Positions 1 through 10,168 of a stretch of 64,000 bases of DNA are shown one piece after another. Origin of the DNA: Favolaschia claudopus (taxonomy: Eukaryota > Basidiomycota > Agaricomycetes > Agaricales > Mycenaceae); the NCBI GenBank assembly GCA_037176885.1, contig JAWWNJ010000117.1:1-64000 (forward strand), given 5' to 3'. Within the stretch, counting starts at the first letter, position 1; every line of letters starts with the position of its first letter. A program made the translations under genes and the position numbers. The notes below the pieces were generated by a model that searched no databases, had not been told where the DNA came from, and was given only the letters and a program-made list of their open reading frames with translations.

Positions 1-840
1 GAAAGAGAGAAAAAAAGAGGGAAAAAGAGGAGAGATTATTAGATACCTCTGCATGAATGCCCCCAAATTCCAGAGCTCCAACTTTGCTGCAGCTTGCTCA
101 GTCTGCAATTCGGCATCTTGATTTCATCTTGATTCTTTTGCCATATCGAGTAAACATCAAGGTATTCAAGACTATGTTTGCGTCCCAAAACGACATAGGA
201 CACAGCCAATGGTATTCAAGATTGGTCACCGGCACACTTTCCTGTGCCAATTCCGTCGCAAACTCTCCGTCCCTCTGCTTCTGCTCTCATCTCGTCGTCT
301 CTCTCTCTGGCGCTTCTTGGTTTCTTGCTCTCTTTGAGTTTCTTTCAATTCTGGTGCTTGGCTGGGGCCTTTCAAAACTGATGGCAACAATACCGTACTT
401 ATTTGTGAATCGACATCTCGTCTCGTCTGCACACACCTATGCGCCGGAAGCTCAGTCTGAGCGTCTCGAAGAACGACAAAAGTTGATGTTGCTTTGTTCG
501 GGACACGTCTCCCCATATCTCAAGCATAAAACATGTGGCTCTGGTTCTGGCCTGCGACGGCTCCGTAAGGTGCGTGCCCAGCTCTCGCGTCCTCTCTCTT
601 GCTAACCATACAATACAGAAATAATTTTCGACCCCGCCAACCATCTATCCCAATCAGATGCCACCACACCGTCGACGCGACGTCTGTCGGTGCGGCACGA
701 CGGCATCTGGGTATCCCGCGTGCACTCCTCGCTCGCTCTCAAGCACGTTTGCGCGCTCTGGCAAAAAACGCGACGTGTCAGTCACGTGACTAGTGACATC
801 AGTGACATGTAACACATCGCTCCTTTCCCTCTACTGTACT
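1..840. other. Non-coding stretch, no gene recognised
   Basis: The stretch starts with a purine-rich tract and contains several short open frames, the longest at 57-605. None shows a recognisable domain, an intron pattern or a codon pattern that sets it apart from chance. A perfect palindrome GTCACGTGAC lies near 781-790, within a run of TGAC-type motifs just before the first MITE. I see nothing else here that can be named. Confidence 0.5.
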
Positions 841-975
841 ATTTCGGTCAATTCGCCTGTCACGCGTCACACCCAATTTCCGGGGACCCCGCCAATAATT
901 TTCTTTCGATTTTAGCAGAATTTGGAGATTTGTCGGAAAAATTTAAAATCACGTGCGTGGCGAATTGATCGAAAT
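841..975. mobile_element. MITE, copy 1 (ATTTCGGTCAATTCG termini)
   Basis: The left end ATTTCGGTCAATTCG (841-855) is the reverse complement, with one mismatch, of the right end CGAATTGATCGAAAT (961-975). Inside each end is a CACGTG- or CACGCGT-like block. The interior is AT-rich and has no reading frame. A second, better preserved copy lies at 5530-5675 and shares the GGGGCCCC/GGGGACCCC-type core and the GCCAATAA motif. It is therefore a short non-autonomous inverted-repeat element. The superfamily is uncertain; the TA at the ends of copy 2 suggests a Tc1/mariner-type element. Confidence 0.75.
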
Positions 976-1059
976 CCTTGAAAAGAGGGCCAGGCCATCA
1001 GTCGCGTGACTTTTGACAGAAAATCACGGGGTTTTGTCAACATCCTACAACACAACCGG

Positions 1060-1260
1060 CTGTCGAGATGTTGAAACTCACACGCGGTCCCCGGCGCCGC
1101 GCGCCGGCGAGTGCAGCGTGCGGCAGTGCGGCGCCGCGGGCAAGGAATCCAGCAAAAAAATCCAGGCGGGGTTTGGGGCGGAGCCCGACAAGCTGTGTAC
1201 CCCCCGTAGGTAGGGACGCGAGCGCAGCGAGCCGGCCCTGCCGAAGGCGGGGTGCTTAAG
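1060..1260. other. GC-rich block of unknown origin
   Basis: About 200 bp of strongly CG-rich sequence sits inside AT-richer surroundings and holds many undamaged CpG sites. Two overlapping short frames cross it but neither looks like a protein. The composition suggests the end of an unidentified mobile element rather than a host CpG island, but no inverted repeat or target duplication was found. Confidence 0.3.
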
Positions 1261-1262
1261 CT

Positions 1263-1660
1263 TGTAGTACAGTATCTTGTGGCTCGTCCCGCGGCTTCCC
1301 GTGCCTCAATGCACCTGAAGATGATACAAGCAACTCATGCAGGTCATCGACACGTCCCACGCTGCTGAGACGACCCGATAATTGTTGAAGTATTTATTTC
1401 TCTTCCATTTACCGTACATACCTTACATTCTCCAACTCGCAATCCGTTCCGTTACGCGTCACACATTCCTGATGTAGCTTTGTGTCACCGTCACATTCCT
1501 CAGTCGTTTCCTCCACGACTGAGGTATGTGCACTCGTATCTACTGTCCTTACAGCTTACTGATTCTCCTGGTAGTTTATACTTACTGTATTCTATCAGGT
1601 ATATAATACACGAGTCGTTTCCTCCACGACTGAGTTTATACTTACTGTATTCTATCAATA
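1263..1660 (+). repeat. Relic Copia-type LTR with intron-like segment and duplicated R region
   Basis: A hairpin CTCAGTCG/CGACTGAG (1499-1523) is followed by a 51-bp segment starting GTATGTG and ending GGTAG (1524-1574), with a TTACTGAT branch-like motif near its end, then a short downstream segment (1575-1598). After a linker GTATATAATACAC the hairpin and the downstream segment are repeated (about 1612-1657) joined directly, exactly without the 51-bp segment. The same layout, with related hairpin sequence (CCTCAGTC...GACTGAGG), occurs in the 5' LTR of the Copia element at 9850-10157, so I read this as a diverged LTR of a related family. The U3 start near 1263 is a guess. Confidence 0.55.
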
Positions 1661-3140
1661 ATGCCCAAATTTCGGCTTCTGAGGCTGATTGCGTCTCCGA
1701 TCGACATCGCGACTTCGCGCCCGTAAGACGCGTTCAAGTGCCTCATCCGGTGCTCTGACGACTATGAAACGTTTGAATTCTTTTGAGCTTGCCAACTATC
1801 CCCTCCCACCTCTCTTTGACCGGCACGAGGGACATGGTATGACCATCATTTGCATCACTGATTCACGCGCTCCTCAGCCTCTCGATACTTTGCAATTAGG
1901 TTCAAGACTTGATAGGAACGTATGCGGAGAGACTCGGATGCAACCACCTCGACACTCCACGACGTTCCGCCTCGTCAATTCGCTCGTCAACCGCTCGTTT
2001 CGGCACGATCTCATTCCCAATCACCAATTTCTGCAACACGCCATCGGCCACCTTGTATTCTGATTAAAGGTGCGTGTGTCATTAACTCTCTCCCCTCGTC
2101 GGTCTCATCCACCTCCCTTCAGCTCCTTCTGCTGAGCGCGAAAATGTGTCTCTCCTCCTCTTTGCCCCTCCTCCCTCCTCTACCCTCAACGAGCTCAATT
2201 CGTAGCTCCCTGCGGAGGCTACTCATTCGACACATTTGACTGGATGGTCGCCGGCGGGCTCGTCAAGTGCCAGGATTCGTTTGCGACGTTTGGAAGTATC
2301 CTGGGAAATGTGTCGACGTTGGATACTGGGCGAGTAACTCTCATTGCAGCGTCTCTGCGCATAACTGACTCACTTCAAGACCCGTTACACCACACCAGCT
2401 TCCTCGCTCGAAACGGCGCCCTCGACCCTTCCACCTCCACACTCCACAACCCTCATACCGACACGTCAATTCCAGCACTACAACGAACGCCACACTCGAG
2501 GGCCGTCAAGATGCGCTCGTTCAATCAGCAACGCCGTCCACGTCCGCTCACGCAAGCCTGACCCTTACCTCCCTCTCTCTATGACGACGCTGACGCCCCG
2601 CCGCCACTTTCCCCCCACGTTCCCTGTGTCTACTCTACGCTACGTCTACCTCGCCGCCCGTTCCTCAGCCCAACTACCGCCTACCTCGCAATCCCACCCA
2701 ACTCCTATTCGCTACCGCCGCCCGCCGCCATCGTCCCCAAGGGAACTTGACAGCATGTCGTCAATCAGGCTTTGACACCGCTGCCTTCCTCGCCAACACT
2801 CCGCCTTCTACCTCAAATCCTCCATCCAAGCCCCACACCGCCGCCATTCGCTCGTTTCCGATCTCCACCAATCCTGCCCCTCAAGCCCTCGACACGGCGC
2901 TCCCGCTACTCCCTCTTCGCCGCTCTCTCAACGCCGTTTCCCACGCGACCGCAATCCCCCGCGCTTCTCTCGCCATCACCACCTTCGTCTCCCGCGGCCA
3001 CCAACTATCCCGACCCCACCGTCTTCTGACCGGACAACACCCAAGTCCCCGCCTCGCGCCATCAAACGCGCAGTTTCGACTCTAAAATTCAGCAAGTCAG
3101 CATCCAATCTAGTAGAACGAGCGAAATCGACGTGCGCGGT
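1661..3140 (+). other. C/T-rich, Ser/Pro/Thr-coding-like remnant downstream of the relic LTR
   Basis: The plus strand is pyrimidine-rich and gives overlapping open frames full of Ser, Pro, Thr and Arg (for example 1689-2063, 2747-3085, 2772-3029), with no single long frame. This composition is typical of decayed retrotransposon gag regions, and it directly follows the LTR-like sequence. No zinc knuckle, protease or RT motif can be seen, so the assignment is only contextual. Confidence 0.25.
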
Positions 3141-3465
3141 GAGTCGCTTCGCCTACATTTATCAGCACTGATTTATTGAGTGACTTCTGGGGTGACTCTC
3201 AAGACGGTGCCGGCTTCACTCTCGTGAGTTTCGTATAGGTCGGCTTTGCGGCCCAGTTGAAGCTAAGGTAGGATTCTACAGGTATCGCGAACACTTGTTC
3301 TGTTATGTCGCTTGCCAACGGGAATTTCTTTGACGGGAATTTCTTTGGATAGATCGGTCGACATGAATTTGGACCTTCGAAGGTATGTAAGATATAAGAT
3401 ATAGTATATACAATAGCTAACATATGGTGGACAGCACCAGCTCATTATGCGCGCCAGTAATAAAA

Positions 3466-3605
3466 GGTACATTGCCGTCTGTAAGAGAACCTCGCTGATT
3501 CCGCCCCCACTCATATTGCGAAACAACGGGACGACGCGCACCATTCAAAAAGGTGCATCATTACCTAGAGGAGAATCTCGCTGACCTCACTCCCACTTGA
3601 CACTC
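3466..3605. repeat. Imperfect tandem duplication of about 55-65 bp
   Basis: Two neighbouring blocks share the order AGGT(A/G)CAT..., GAGAA(C/T)CTCGCTGA, and CTC(C/A)CACTCA or CTCCCACTT. Spacing between copies is about 85 bp. A smaller tandem pair, GGGAATTTCTTTG twice, lies at 3319-3348. Neither sits in a recognisable gene. Confidence 0.5.
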
Positions 3606-5080
3606 AGATTCGTGAACAATATGTGGTTTGGTTACAGCTAAGTGCCGTCACATCGAGCGGCGAATATGATTCTGAGATATGTCATAGATTCACCAAAAAC
3701 GTGTCTAGGTGAGTGCTGTGCAATGGTGAATACTTTTACGATTCTGATATGGAGTTGGATAGGAGACGGCGCGTCGGGCGTGGTCTTAGAGGATATTTGC
3801 TCGGCCAGTGAGTGGGTAGCTCATGGAAGTTCCTTAACAGATTCCCTTTGCTAGGATTGTGAGGATTATCAATTGCAGGGGTATAATGGTCCTCAATGAC
3901 TCTATTGTAGCTCTATTCACACTCCGAAGGATGTGAGTCGACTATAACGACTATAACGTCACTCTAGTGTCTATGGCGGACTATTAGTTTCGGCTTTTCC
4001 TGATGCATCCACTTGGGTTTCAATAGTCCTGGCTGAAGAACAAAACACCTCTCGCTACTGGCAATCACCATGCATAAAAGTCAACGACTGACACTCAAGA
4101 GGGCTTTCGTTTTTCATACGGGCTTCTTTTCAATTGTGGTGTTAAAACGTTGCAAGGAATCGCCTTTCCAATTGGGGATGATAAGTACTCTCGGAGGCTT
4201 CTCCCCCCTCAAAATTAGCCTCTCGCATACACATAGGGCGGTTACTCTGAATGATGACACCCGAAGCATTGTGAGCCTCGAAACGTCGCGGCTGTGTGAT
4301 GTGGGCAATTTCCCCCTTTTCAGCAAAGTACCGGTCGCCGGTCAGCCGTTAACAACTTTTATATCGTCTGTTTGCTACCTAGTAGCCCCTGATCACTCTA
4401 CCAGCGCATTCCTCTCCCGATGGAAGAGGATGTCCTGACATTTCTTTTGCCGCGGGTGAGTACAGCTTGGGGGTAGTAGTAGTATGTAGATTGAATAGTA
4501 ATACAAGATTTTATTACGAATTGGATCGAGCGCAACCAAAGAGTACAATGACTGTGAGGGTACTGCTAGGCTGACTGTGAAGGCGCGGCTGCACTGACTG
4601 TGGGCCACGGTCGCGCTGGCTGTGGTAGCGCAGCCAGGTTTGACCGCGAAATTGGCCATAACGCAGCTGAGATGGCCGTGCGGGCACAGTCATGCCGACC
4701 GCGGTCGCGCGGTCAGGCTGGCCCCATGCCACGGCCGAACGAGCCAGCGCACGCGCGGCTGTTCCGGCTGCGACTTCTCTCTACAGTGCACTACCTCGTC
4801 TCTTACTGTGGCGTGGATCGCACGTCAGTAAACATTTTCCTATTATGTAACATACTTGGATCTGAATACTGGCAAGATGGAATGAGTGGGTTCCGGAGAG
4901 TAGTCTGCGGGACTGTGATAACAGCAGTGGGGGCAGGATTCGCCAGAGACCGTCAAATATGTCGGTAGCCCTTGTTGAGGCTAGTAGCTTGAATTGGGAA
5001 CGAGGATGTTGGAGAGACAAATGAAATACCCGGCCTTAGCGGTAGGTGTTTTATCCAATTTGGGTGTGGACTGTTCTGAA
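3606..5080. other. No gene recognised; GC-rich GACTGTG-type block at 4545-4800
   Basis: Short frames on both strands show no family resemblance. Between 4545 and 4800 the sequence becomes GC-rich, with repeated GACTGTG, GGCTGTG and CACGGTC/CACGGCC words that look like a decayed tandem or subterminal repeat. I could not find paired termini around it. Confidence 0.35.
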
Positions 5081-5084
5081 GGGG

Positions 5085-5515
5085 AGTGCAGTTCAATGTC
5101 ATCATTAAGCAAGCAACTATGAAGCTTGGATTTCCCCAACAACTGAAGTACAAGTTGAAGAACGATGAAGACACAATTTTGAACCAGGGAAAGGTACGTA
5201 CTTTCTACTCTACTTATTTGATACGGTGGACATTTCACGTCCCTTCCCACAGCTGTTCACGCTTCCGAGAACGGTGACGGTGGAGAAACTACTAACAAAT
5301 TCTGGCCATTTGATGGAGTCAAGACCTTCCCTTGGGTGAGTGCCATCGATTCCATGAATCGACGGGGTGAAGATGATCAATTGTTTGTAGAACTTCAAGG
5401 CCCTCTACCATACCGGCGACAGTCATCTCAGGATTACTGACATATTTCGACTCCTTTCTTCCCACACTTCTTCTCTATCCTGCGGAAAGGCCTCAATACC
5501 GCAGCATACGGGGCA
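5085..5515 (+). pseudogene. Small intron-bearing gene remnant, unidentified
   Basis: An open segment from about 5119 ends in an AAG|GTACGT donor at 5195. A CCCACAG acceptor follows at about 5252. A further open segment ending in TGG|GTGAGT and resuming after TTTGTAG (about 5391) encodes the words KFWPFDGVKTFPW and NFKALYHTGDSHLRI. The donor and acceptor signals are good, but the first exon is not in phase with the most protein-like frame of the second. The sequence stops at the MITE inserted at 5530. I do not recognise the family; a decayed or truncated host gene is likely. Confidence 0.3.
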
Positions 5516-5529
5516 AGTACGTAGTTGAG

Positions 5530-5675
5530 TACCGTACGATTTCGATCAATTCGACATCACGTGATTTTGGGCCCCGCGCCAATAAATCCGATAAATCGAG
5601 AAAAATTATTGCCGCAATAAAAAAAAAAAGTCGAGCGTGACACGTGACTGTCGATTTGATCGAAATTGTACGGTA
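5530..5675. mobile_element. MITE, copy 2 (TACCGTAC termini)
   Basis: The ends are near-perfect inverted repeats: TACCGTACGATTTCGATCAA at the left, matched by TTGATCGAAATTGTACGGTA at the right, followed inward by CACGTG-type blocks. The core is short, with GGGCCCC, GCCAATAAA and a poly-A run. It belongs with the element at 841-975. If the outer TA is the duplicated target, the termini start CCGTAC and the element would be of Tc1/mariner type. It interrupts the intron-bearing remnant just upstream. Confidence 0.85.
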
Positions 5676-5768
5676 TGTAAGGGCAACCTTTAGGACCCGA
5701 GATATCTCGAGGGTCTAGCGAGGGAGAATCCGAAGTTAATTAAGAAGCTAATAAGAATACATCAAGCG

Positions 5769-5826
5769 CACCTAGCGAGGGAGAATCCGAAGAGAAGAAA
5801 GGCTGAGGATTCCCACGCTAGGTGCA
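5769..5826. repeat. Hairpin with 19-bp arms
   Basis: GCACCTAGCG...GGGAGAATCC is followed about 20 bp later by GGATTCCCACGCTAGGTGC, giving a nearly complete inverted repeat. A direct copy of TAGCGAGGGAGAATCCGAAG lies about 58 bp upstream (near 5715), so half the hairpin is duplicated. It could be a tiny foldback element or an RNA stem; no gene is close enough to assign a terminator role. Confidence 0.6.
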
Positions 5827-5829
5827 GTA

Positions 5830-6960
5830 AACATATAGTAACTAATTCCCACAAGCTCGGAGCAGTCGGCAATGATCCCGGGCCAAGTCATATGCCTTAC
5901 TCCACGATGACATAGGGCTTTGGGGATTTGACAGGAAAGTGGGAAACTAGGAAGCTCCGACGAAGACACCTTGCTTGAGATAAAGAAATGATTTATTGTA
6001 TCAAGGTACATGCTTTCGGCATAAGTATATTAAAGAAAGTTCTCTGCTTTCTGCTAGTAAAACTGCTACGACTAGTAGTGCTAGCCTGTGGAAACAGGAC
6101 TTGTATCTCGAATTAGGGTTGAGCCTCGGCCGTTGTGTACCGTACTTGCTATAGTCTGCTTGAATTCGATTGGCGTAGAAAGAGGAATTCGCGAACTAGA
6201 ACAGGCGCGGGCTGAAAACAATGTGAAACATATCAGTGTTGGAGCCACATAGAAAATTCCTAGAGTCCAGGACCTAGACAGCTGAAAATAATTTGAAAAG
6301 GAAGTAGGTGCCGGCAGTTCTCCATCTTGTCTGGAAATTTACTTTCTCAGTCACCGAATTTTCGCATCCTTGATATTGAATTTGCAATCGCAAACTTGGT
6401 ATGGGGTGCAAGTGTACATCCCAGCTCTGGTTTAGTTTCTGAAAAACAATATGAGCTTTCTCACATCTTTGCATTGAGATAATTCACTTAGCTGACTCGA
6501 CGCGGAGAATACTGAACTTGAATGTAACGACCAAGGGGCTAAAACCCTTCCATCCAGCCACGAGGGGTGCAGGTGCGCAGAATTGACGGGATTTATTCAC
6601 ATTGCCTGTATCATCATTGGGTAGTCTGCGAGGGATGGACGGTCTTCCCTGGAAGTAAAAAGATTGGCCAATGAACCAAGTCAGTTGTATTGTTAGCCAG
6701 GCCAGTTTAATTCCTGCAACTCAGATGCTGCCTATTTTGAGTCTGGTGGCCCTGATATCAGCGCTTTTTGACAGCGATATCCCAGTTCCACAAGAAAATC
6801 GAGTCGATGCATTCAACCACGAGCGTACGAAGCGCCGGAAGTTCGCACTTCGATTTCAGTTCACGGCTGTCACTCACGTGTTTTCAAACACCTCTCCCGC
6901 GGATTTATATCATGTCGCCTACATTTGCTACGTTCTCGTTCTCGAGACCTCAACTAGAGA
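5830..6960. other. Intergenic, nothing recognised
   Basis: The sequence is AT-rich with no convincing gene on either strand. Two long plus-strand frames begin inside this stretch (6671 and 6768), but they overlap the lysine-rich minus-strand frame further right and are best read as its antisense shadow. Confidence 0.4.
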
Positions 6961-6967
6961 CAATATA

Positions 6968-8684
6968 TTACTTCTTGCTCCCCTTCTTGCTCCCCCTCTT
7001 AGCCCTTCTCTTGATACCCAGACTCTCAGTGGCTCGATGTTTCAATCTCGCTCTCCCCTCCTCATCTCCGCCCAGATTATTAAGCCGTTCACTCTTGAAG
7101 GCGAACGGCATTGCTGCTGGTACAACATCGACATCTTTCATCGCAGTCTTGCCCCTCCTCTTCTTCACCTTCTTCTCAGCCACTTCAGCTGCTTTTTTGG
7201 CCTGCTTCAATCTCTCTTCCAGTCCTCTTCGCCGCCCTCTTCCGTTGCACCAGCTTTGTGAAGTCAACAGCCGTGTATTTTTTACCTTTCAGCTCGTCGC
7301 GCGCTTCTTTTCGCAATTTCACCTCCTTCTTCATTGCCGCTTTTGAGAACTTGGGATATCCGACACGCCATGTGCCTATCGACAGCCAAGATTTATGCAC
7401 TGCCAATTGGTGAGCTTTCGATAAGCTTGGATGAAAGAAGCAGGGCGCGATTATCCTGTGCAGTGTGCTCAAAGTGAGGACCCACAAAAGGCACCAAATA
7501 TTTTGCTTACCACCCTCGGCCTCTTTTCATCGCTCTTGCATGACCACAAAAGTCCATCGGCCCAACTGTGTAGAGTCTCGTATTCTCCTTGATTCGAGTT
7601 AAGGTCTCCAGCCACCATAAAGTGTCAACTTTTTGACGAAACGCATCAATCGGTTCATCATCAGACTCAGCTTTGCACTACTCCTAGGAGGTTTCAACAC
7701 CGTCCATGAGCTGCCGTCCCCAGATATGCACAGCCGAGTCTTGATCTTGGGCCGATTAACATCTCGGACCAGGGTCCAATTTTTCTTGGGAAAAGGATAT
7801 TGAACTTTCATGTTTCAGCAGTCTCGAATGTGTTGACAAACAGACAACTCACCAGCTGTAGCGACTTCATCTCTGGGATCTACATACTTCTGGATTTCAC
7901 CGAAATCGTCGACTTTATCCAAATCTTCCTCGAGATCACTCTCATCCTCCTCATCGTCTGTCAGTGGAGGAAGAGACCCTCCAAACAGATCATCATCGTC
8001 ACTGTCAGACTCAGCTGGGGCCGACGTTTTGCTCTTGAACATCTGGTCTGTAATCAATCCATTAGATATAATATCTCAATCATTGGCAGCAACGTACCGA
8101 TTGTCTGTTGTTTGGTCTGTTGTTTGGTGATTTTTTTTCGCTGCTGCTGCCTTCTTTTTCTTTGATTTCAAAGCCTTTGCTGCTTTAGGCCCGCACTGGA
8201 AGAAGCCAGAAGCTCGGCGCTTCTCAAGATACTCCACCAGAGGATTGATCGCACCAAACTCCTGCACTAGGAGGGCATGCTCGGTGGGTGTAAGATCAAC
8301 TGCTGGCTTTAATGAAAGTTTCTGGATGAAAGAGATGTCATCGCGCAAGCTGAAGCGTGACTGGAAGAATTGAAAAGTATCTCTCATCTCTTTAGTAGTG
8401 CCCTTCTCTCCTTCATCTGTAAACAACTGATCCCATGTCTCCCGTCCACCTACTATAGTTGGTCCAGTATGACCGAACAATAAAAGGGAAGGAGCGAGTT
8501 CAGCGAGGTCAAGCGGCCAAGGTGCGTGCTTCATGTCATCGACATTTAACTTGTCCATAGGAACACGGCCACCCTTGTTCTTAGCTTTGCGGACTGCGCG
8601 AGCGGCATCGTAGGTTCTAACACTTAGATACTGTAGCGGCAGCCTGATTAGTAGATATTGATTTGTCATGTAGCTAACCCACAT
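6968..8684 (-). pseudogene. Lysine-rich, acidic-patch protein remnant, unidentified
   Basis: Reading leftward from 8684, the segments are: a frame around VPMDKLNVDDMKHAPWPLD and LLFGHTGPTIVGGRETWDQL; a Lys/Ala-rich stretch; an intron with GTACGT donor and GATTACAG acceptor near 8046-8095; an acidic segment (SDSDDDDLFGG, DDEEDESDLEEDL); a GTGAGT donor near 7850; then further segments including DAFRQKVDTLWWLETL and a basic coiled-coil-like C-terminus ending GSKKGSKK (stop at 6968). At least one frameshift near 7222 and two in-frame stops near 7680 break it. I do not recognise the family. The basic and acidic patches suggest a nuclear protein. It lies between transposon fragments and may itself be transposon cargo. 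Confidence 0.4.
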
Positions 8685-8689
8685 TGTAT

Positions 8690-8965
8690 TCGTCCACCAA
8701 TTGCTTTGTCCTGCTCATGCGACAGCCTCAGGGCCATCGTGTTCGTGGAAAGGAGGGACTATGTCTGTCTCCTGAAAAGGGGAATTTACGGGTTAAAGCA
8801 AGCCGCACTTCTCTGGTACCAAAAGTTACGTTCCATTTTGGTCAAGATTGGTTTCCGGGTGTGCATTGCTGATCCGTGCGTCTTTATTCGTCGCCTGGAG
8901 AAGGCTATTTCCATCATCAGCACCCACGTTGATGATCTTGGATTATTCTGCTCTCTGTTGCAGAG
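8690..8965 (+). pseudogene. Copia reverse transcriptase fragment
   Basis: One frame encodes the Copia RT core: GIYGLKQAALLWYQKL, then a GFR...DPCVFIRR segment, then STHVDDLGLFC, matching the family order YGLKQAP-WY, D-x-C-x-F and YVDD. In the last motif the tyrosine is histidine. Only about 90 residues remain and both sides run into minus-strand sequence of other origin, so this is a truncated insertion. It is not part of the larger Copia element at 9850-19933, whose own YGLKQA motif is at about 18738. Confidence 0.8.
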
Positions 8966-9031
8966 GTCAAACTTTTAAAGAAGCAGATTTCCGTTGGAAC
9001 AAAATGTACGCACCAGTTGACATTTTCTCTG

Positions 9032-9840
9032 CTAGACCCGCGCGGGGTAGCCGTCCAATCGATCCATTCGCAAGTAATGTCGTTGTTCGTCTCGGGCAAA
9101 TGCTGGGATGATATGTGAGCCACGAATCACTTCATCAGGATCCAGGAACCCGAAAGCCTGAGGATCGGAGTCCGGCAAGAACTCGAGGCGGTGAAGCCTC
9201 CTGCGTTTGAATCCGGCTCGGAAAGTTTTGTCGATGCGGTAGCGCCGAATCCACAGAAACTCCTTGGTTTGAATTTTGGCGCCCGGTCCATCCGCAAGAT
9301 TGAGAATGTCAGCATGGAAAATTCCGATGATCTGAGCGTACGAGAATGGGTGGACGGGGTTCTCCTCTTCAGGTGCGAGATACATGATGTCTGAGTGGGT
9401 ACGGGGTTTAGGCAGTCCTGCCCACGCCGCACATCGTATGTGGTGAAATTCACACGGAAGATCTTGTGCTTGTAAATGCGCTCGTTCTTGATTTTGAGTC
9501 GATACCGCTGGCCGGGAGTGAATTCGTTGCCGTCCCTGTCCATTCGGGATGAGAAAGGCGTGCCAGCAGATGCTCTTGGAGCTTAGGAAGAAAGTCCTGA
9601 AAAATAATTAGCAACGGCGCCAGACTTGCAATTCAAATCGTACCTTAACTGCCGGATCATCTTTATTCACGTTGAGCCAAGAGGATATATAAAAATAAAA
9701 GTTGCGTGAGGATGATATGTAGTGATGACGATCCGGAGATGTGTATGGTAGCGCCTCAGACTCCATAAATGAGAGACGGGCTTGGGCTTGCTTGAATTTG
9801 CGAAGGTGGTGTTGCGGGACGGGAGTAGGAGTTGTTGGGT
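9032..9840 (-). pseudogene. C-terminal part of a large Agaricomycete DNA-transposon protein
   Basis: Reading leftward from about 9830: a segment with YTSPDRHHYISSS and WLNVNKDDPAVK; an intron (AAG|GTACGA to TTTTTCAG, about 9592-9646); DFLPKLQEHLLARL; KNERIYKHKIFRVNFTTYDV then RRGQD; and, after a frameshift near 9385, HPFSYAQIIGIFHADI, EFLWIRRYRIDK and FGFLDPDEVIRGSHIIPAFA. I recognise this order (DPAVKDFLPKL, YTTYDVRRGQD, FLWVRW, AFGFLDP.DVIR, HLIPAF) from memory as the C-terminus of a repeated transposon-borne protein of mushroom genomes. The usual VDRDMFMRY end is not visible. The N-terminal part is cut by the Copia LTR at 9850. Superfamily assignment is uncertain. Confidence 0.6.
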
Positions 9841-9936
9841 TTACAATACTGTCAGAATATGAATTATTCCGGGTAGCCGCCCCGCCGCTCCGGCCCTTGA
9901 TAGATATCTGATACTTATCATACAGCCTTGTTCTTA

Positions 9937-9944
9937 CATATAAA
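9937..9944 (+). promoter_or_regulatory. Probable TATA box of the Copia LTR
   Basis: CATATAAA lies about 25-30 bp upstream of the hairpin that starts the repeated R-like region, a suitable distance for a transcription start near 9967-9970. The 3' LTR has GATATAAA at 19833-19840. Confidence 0.5.
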
Positions 9945-10001
9945 CCGCGCTCGTCTGTCCACCACCCTCAGTCTTTCATCCCACATTGCGGGAGACTGAG
10001 G

Positions 10002-10051
10002 GTGAGTTCTCTATCTATCTACCTACTTGTATTTACTTACTCATTGTGTAG
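10002..10051 (+). other. Intron-like segment 1 in the 5' LTR (50 bp)
   Basis: It begins GTGAGT, ends GTGTAG, and has a TTACTCAT branch-like motif about 15 bp from the end, so it carries all the signals of a fungal spliceosomal intron. The joined flanks (GACTGAGG|TTATTGCG) occur without it in the second copy at 10090-10148 of the same LTR and again in the 3' LTR. Confidence 0.75.
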
Positions 10052-10077
10052 TTATTGCGCCTTCCGCGCATTTTCAG

Positions 10078-10148
10078 GTATTTAATATACAGTCTTTCAT
10101 CCCACATTGCGGGAGACTGAGGTTATTGCGCCTTCCGCGCATTTTCAG
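10078..10148 (+). other. Second GT...CAG segment in the 5' LTR (71 bp)
   Basis: It begins GTATTTAATATA, contains an already spliced-looking copy of the hairpin and downstream block, and ends TTTTCAG. The 3' LTR lacks exactly this segment. It can be read either as a second intron or as a tandem duplication of the R-like block joined by a 12-bp AT-rich linker. Confidence 0.6.
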
Positions 10149-10157
10149 ATTCTGTTA

Positions 10158-10168
10158 GGTTATGGGCC
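10158..10168 (+). promoter_or_regulatory. Primer-binding site
   Basis: GGTTATGGGCC directly follows the 5' LTR. Its complement GGCCCATAACC corresponds to the anticodon arm of initiator tRNA-Met, the half-tRNA priming mode known for Copia elements. This fixes the LTR boundary at 10157. Confidence 0.85.

Larger units (their letters stand above)
9850..10157 (+). repeat. Copia 5' LTR, long form (308 bp)
   Basis: It starts TGTCAGAATATG and ends ATTCTGTTA, followed directly by the primer-binding site. It matches the 3' LTR at 19747-19933 almost base for base, except for exactly 121 extra bp. These consist of a 50-bp segment at 10002-10051 and a 71-bp segment at 10078-10148. Removing both gives the 3' LTR. 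A hairpin CAGTCT...AGACTG is at about 9969-9999 and again, without the 50-bp segment, at 10090-10121. The left flank (AATAC) does not match the right flank of the 3' LTR (TCGGC), so no target duplication is seen. Confidence 0.92.

Noticed and set aside
57..605. 182-codon open frame at the left edge
   Set aside because: No domain, no good start context and an equally long frame on the other strand; treated as chance.
6671..7346. Two long plus-strand frames with hydrophobic, leucine-rich sequence
   Set aside because: They are antisense to the lysine-rich minus-strand frame (poly-Lys codons read as Phe/Leu), so they are shadows rather than membrane proteins.
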